From SSEF01 sp964604195 (GTDB taxonomy: Bacteria > Patescibacteriota > Minisyncoccia > Moranbacterales > UBA1568): a stretch of 12,007 bases of DNA. The notes beneath the pieces were generated by a model, which saw nothing but the letters and a program-made list of their open reading frames with translations, did not search any database and had not been told where the DNA came from. The stretch covers positions 1 to 12,007 of the forward strand of contig CAZRXW010000029.1 of assembly GCA_964604195.1 (NCBI GenBank), written 5' to 3'. Shown here in pieces: positions 11,580-12,007 of this stretch. A program made the position numbers and the translations under genes. Within the stretch, counting starts at the first letter, position 1, and every line of letters begins with the position of its first letter.

Positions 11580-11626
11580 CGAGAGCACTCTCGAGTGATC
11601 TATTCTTCTTTCCGAAAATTAATTTT
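11580..11626. promoter_or_regulatory. Dyad symmetries upstream of nhaD
   Basis: Two dyads lie 30-76 bases ahead of the nhaD start: CGAGAG-CA-CTCTCG (11580-11593), overlapping CACTC-TC-GAGTG, and a perfect 12-base palindrome AAAATTAATTTT (11615-11626). No clear -35/-10 pair was found on the minus strand here, so an operator role is only a possibility. Confidence 0.25.
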
Positions 11627-11793
11627 GATTACTTCAAAAACTGAAGAAACTTTGTATTTTTAAGACCTTCACAGGCTACACCTAACCTATTTTTTTAGCA
11701 ACCCCATCCAGACATTATTTGGTTAATAGAATATAAGGCCACCCAACAAAAACAACAAGGTATTCATCTCACGTACAGATGTCAAACCACCGG
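11627..11793. other. Non-coding stretch between nhaD and the tnpA remnant
   Basis: No gene, tRNA or convincing terminator is visible. All six frames are broken by stops; the longest open piece on the minus strand is a short hydrophobic peptide frame near 11720-11767. Probably decayed insertion-element or former intergenic sequence. Confidence 0.5.
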
Positions 11794-11925
11794 CTACATT
11801 GGGTCATTAGATGGCTTCAAAATGTTTTTAATGTAGGTGACTTCCAAGACCTTGCCTCGGTACTTGGGAGTCCAGACAATGTGGTACTGGCAACTGTATG
11901 TGCAGTAACTGAGTTGGGTAGACAC
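11794..11925 (-). pseudogene. Truncated IS200-type transposase (tnpA N-terminus)
   Basis: A 43-codon frame reads STQLSYCTYS then CQYHIVWTPKYRGKVLEVTY, which matches the N-terminus of IS200/IS605 Y1 (HUH) transposases, where 'yHivw.pKYR..vl' is nearly invariant. After YIKNILK the match stops and a TAG follows at 11796-11794; the HUH motif and catalytic Tyr are absent. The GTG at 11925 is the plausible start. Full-length TnpA is about 130-150 residues, so roughly two thirds is missing, and nothing in 11600-11790 restores it in the frames checked. Confidence 0.85.
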
Positions 11926-11942
11926 GGCGATTACTCATAAGT

Positions 11943-11972
11943 AAAATCACCTCCTTTCCTTGGGGTGATTTT
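11943..11972. repeat. Hairpin upstream of the tnpA remnant
   Basis: AAAATCACC (11943-11951) pairs perfectly with GGTGATTTT (11964-11972). It lies 18 bases upstream of the tnpA start, where IS200-type elements carry the left-end hairpin that TnpA recognises and that also blocks incoming transcription. It could equally be the terminator of a gene beyond the window edge, since T-rich sequence follows on the plus strand. Confidence 0.5.
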
Positions 11973-12007
11973 CTTTGTTTCCGTGCTACGCGTCAAACGC
12001 ACACACC

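Noticed and set aside
1..12007. CRISPR array, prophage or toxin-antitoxin pair
   Set aside because: No spaced repeats, cas genes, phage structural genes or recognised toxin/antitoxin families were seen on either strand.

Overview
The window reads as a piece of chromosome from a Candidate Phyla Radiation (Patescibacteria) bacterium, most likely a parcubacterial lineage. The reasons are short simple genes, a DnaX with the type of C-terminal domain common in that group, a small GIY-YIG nuclease gene butted against a tRNA gene, almost no Shine-Dalgarno sites on the core genes, and two hypothetical proteins (4798-5442 and 5686-6273) whose motifs resemble families I associate with Patescibacteria. 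The assignment is inference from gene content; there is no rRNA or marker set here to prove it. TGA is not needed as a sense codon in any gene.

Layout. 1-210 holds a frameshifted remnant that looks like a GH15 glycoside hydrolase. 211-3336 is a forward core block: a coiled-coil/AT-hook-like unknown protein with a good promoter, a GtrA-like membrane protein, a terminator, then dnaX. 3343-3753 is a tRNA-Gln(UUG) gene whose 5' end is partly duplicated 336 bp upstream, with a GIY-YIG nuclease gene filling the space. 3802-4368 (reverse) is a SAM methyltransferase. 4377-6850 looks like an accessory block: a DUF397 protein (reverse) and a divergent unknown gene sharing a promoter region with a palindrome, a GC-rich unknown gene, and a secreted small protein (reverse). 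Three of these four genes have clear Shine-Dalgarno sites, and each has its own terminator. 6965-8569 returns to core style: an alkyltransferase-like DNA repair protein, a cold-shock-domain protein and a ferric-reductase-like membrane protein. 8582-9193 is a decayed HAD phosphatase gene. 9197-11550 is on the reverse strand: a GFA-family zinc protein following a DedA protein, and an NhaD-type Na+/H+ antiporter. 11794-11972 holds a truncated IS200-type tnpA and a hairpin.

Working together: most genes stand alone or in pairs with their own extended -10 promoters and terminators, so there is no long operon. Membrane and stress functions (NhaD, DedA, GFA, ferric-reductase-like protein, cold-shock protein, ATL) dominate the right half; replication (DnaX) and translation (tRNA-Gln) lie in the left half. 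The most curious parts are the tRNA-Gln/GIY-YIG duplication, the divergent DUF397 pair, and three separate gene remnants.
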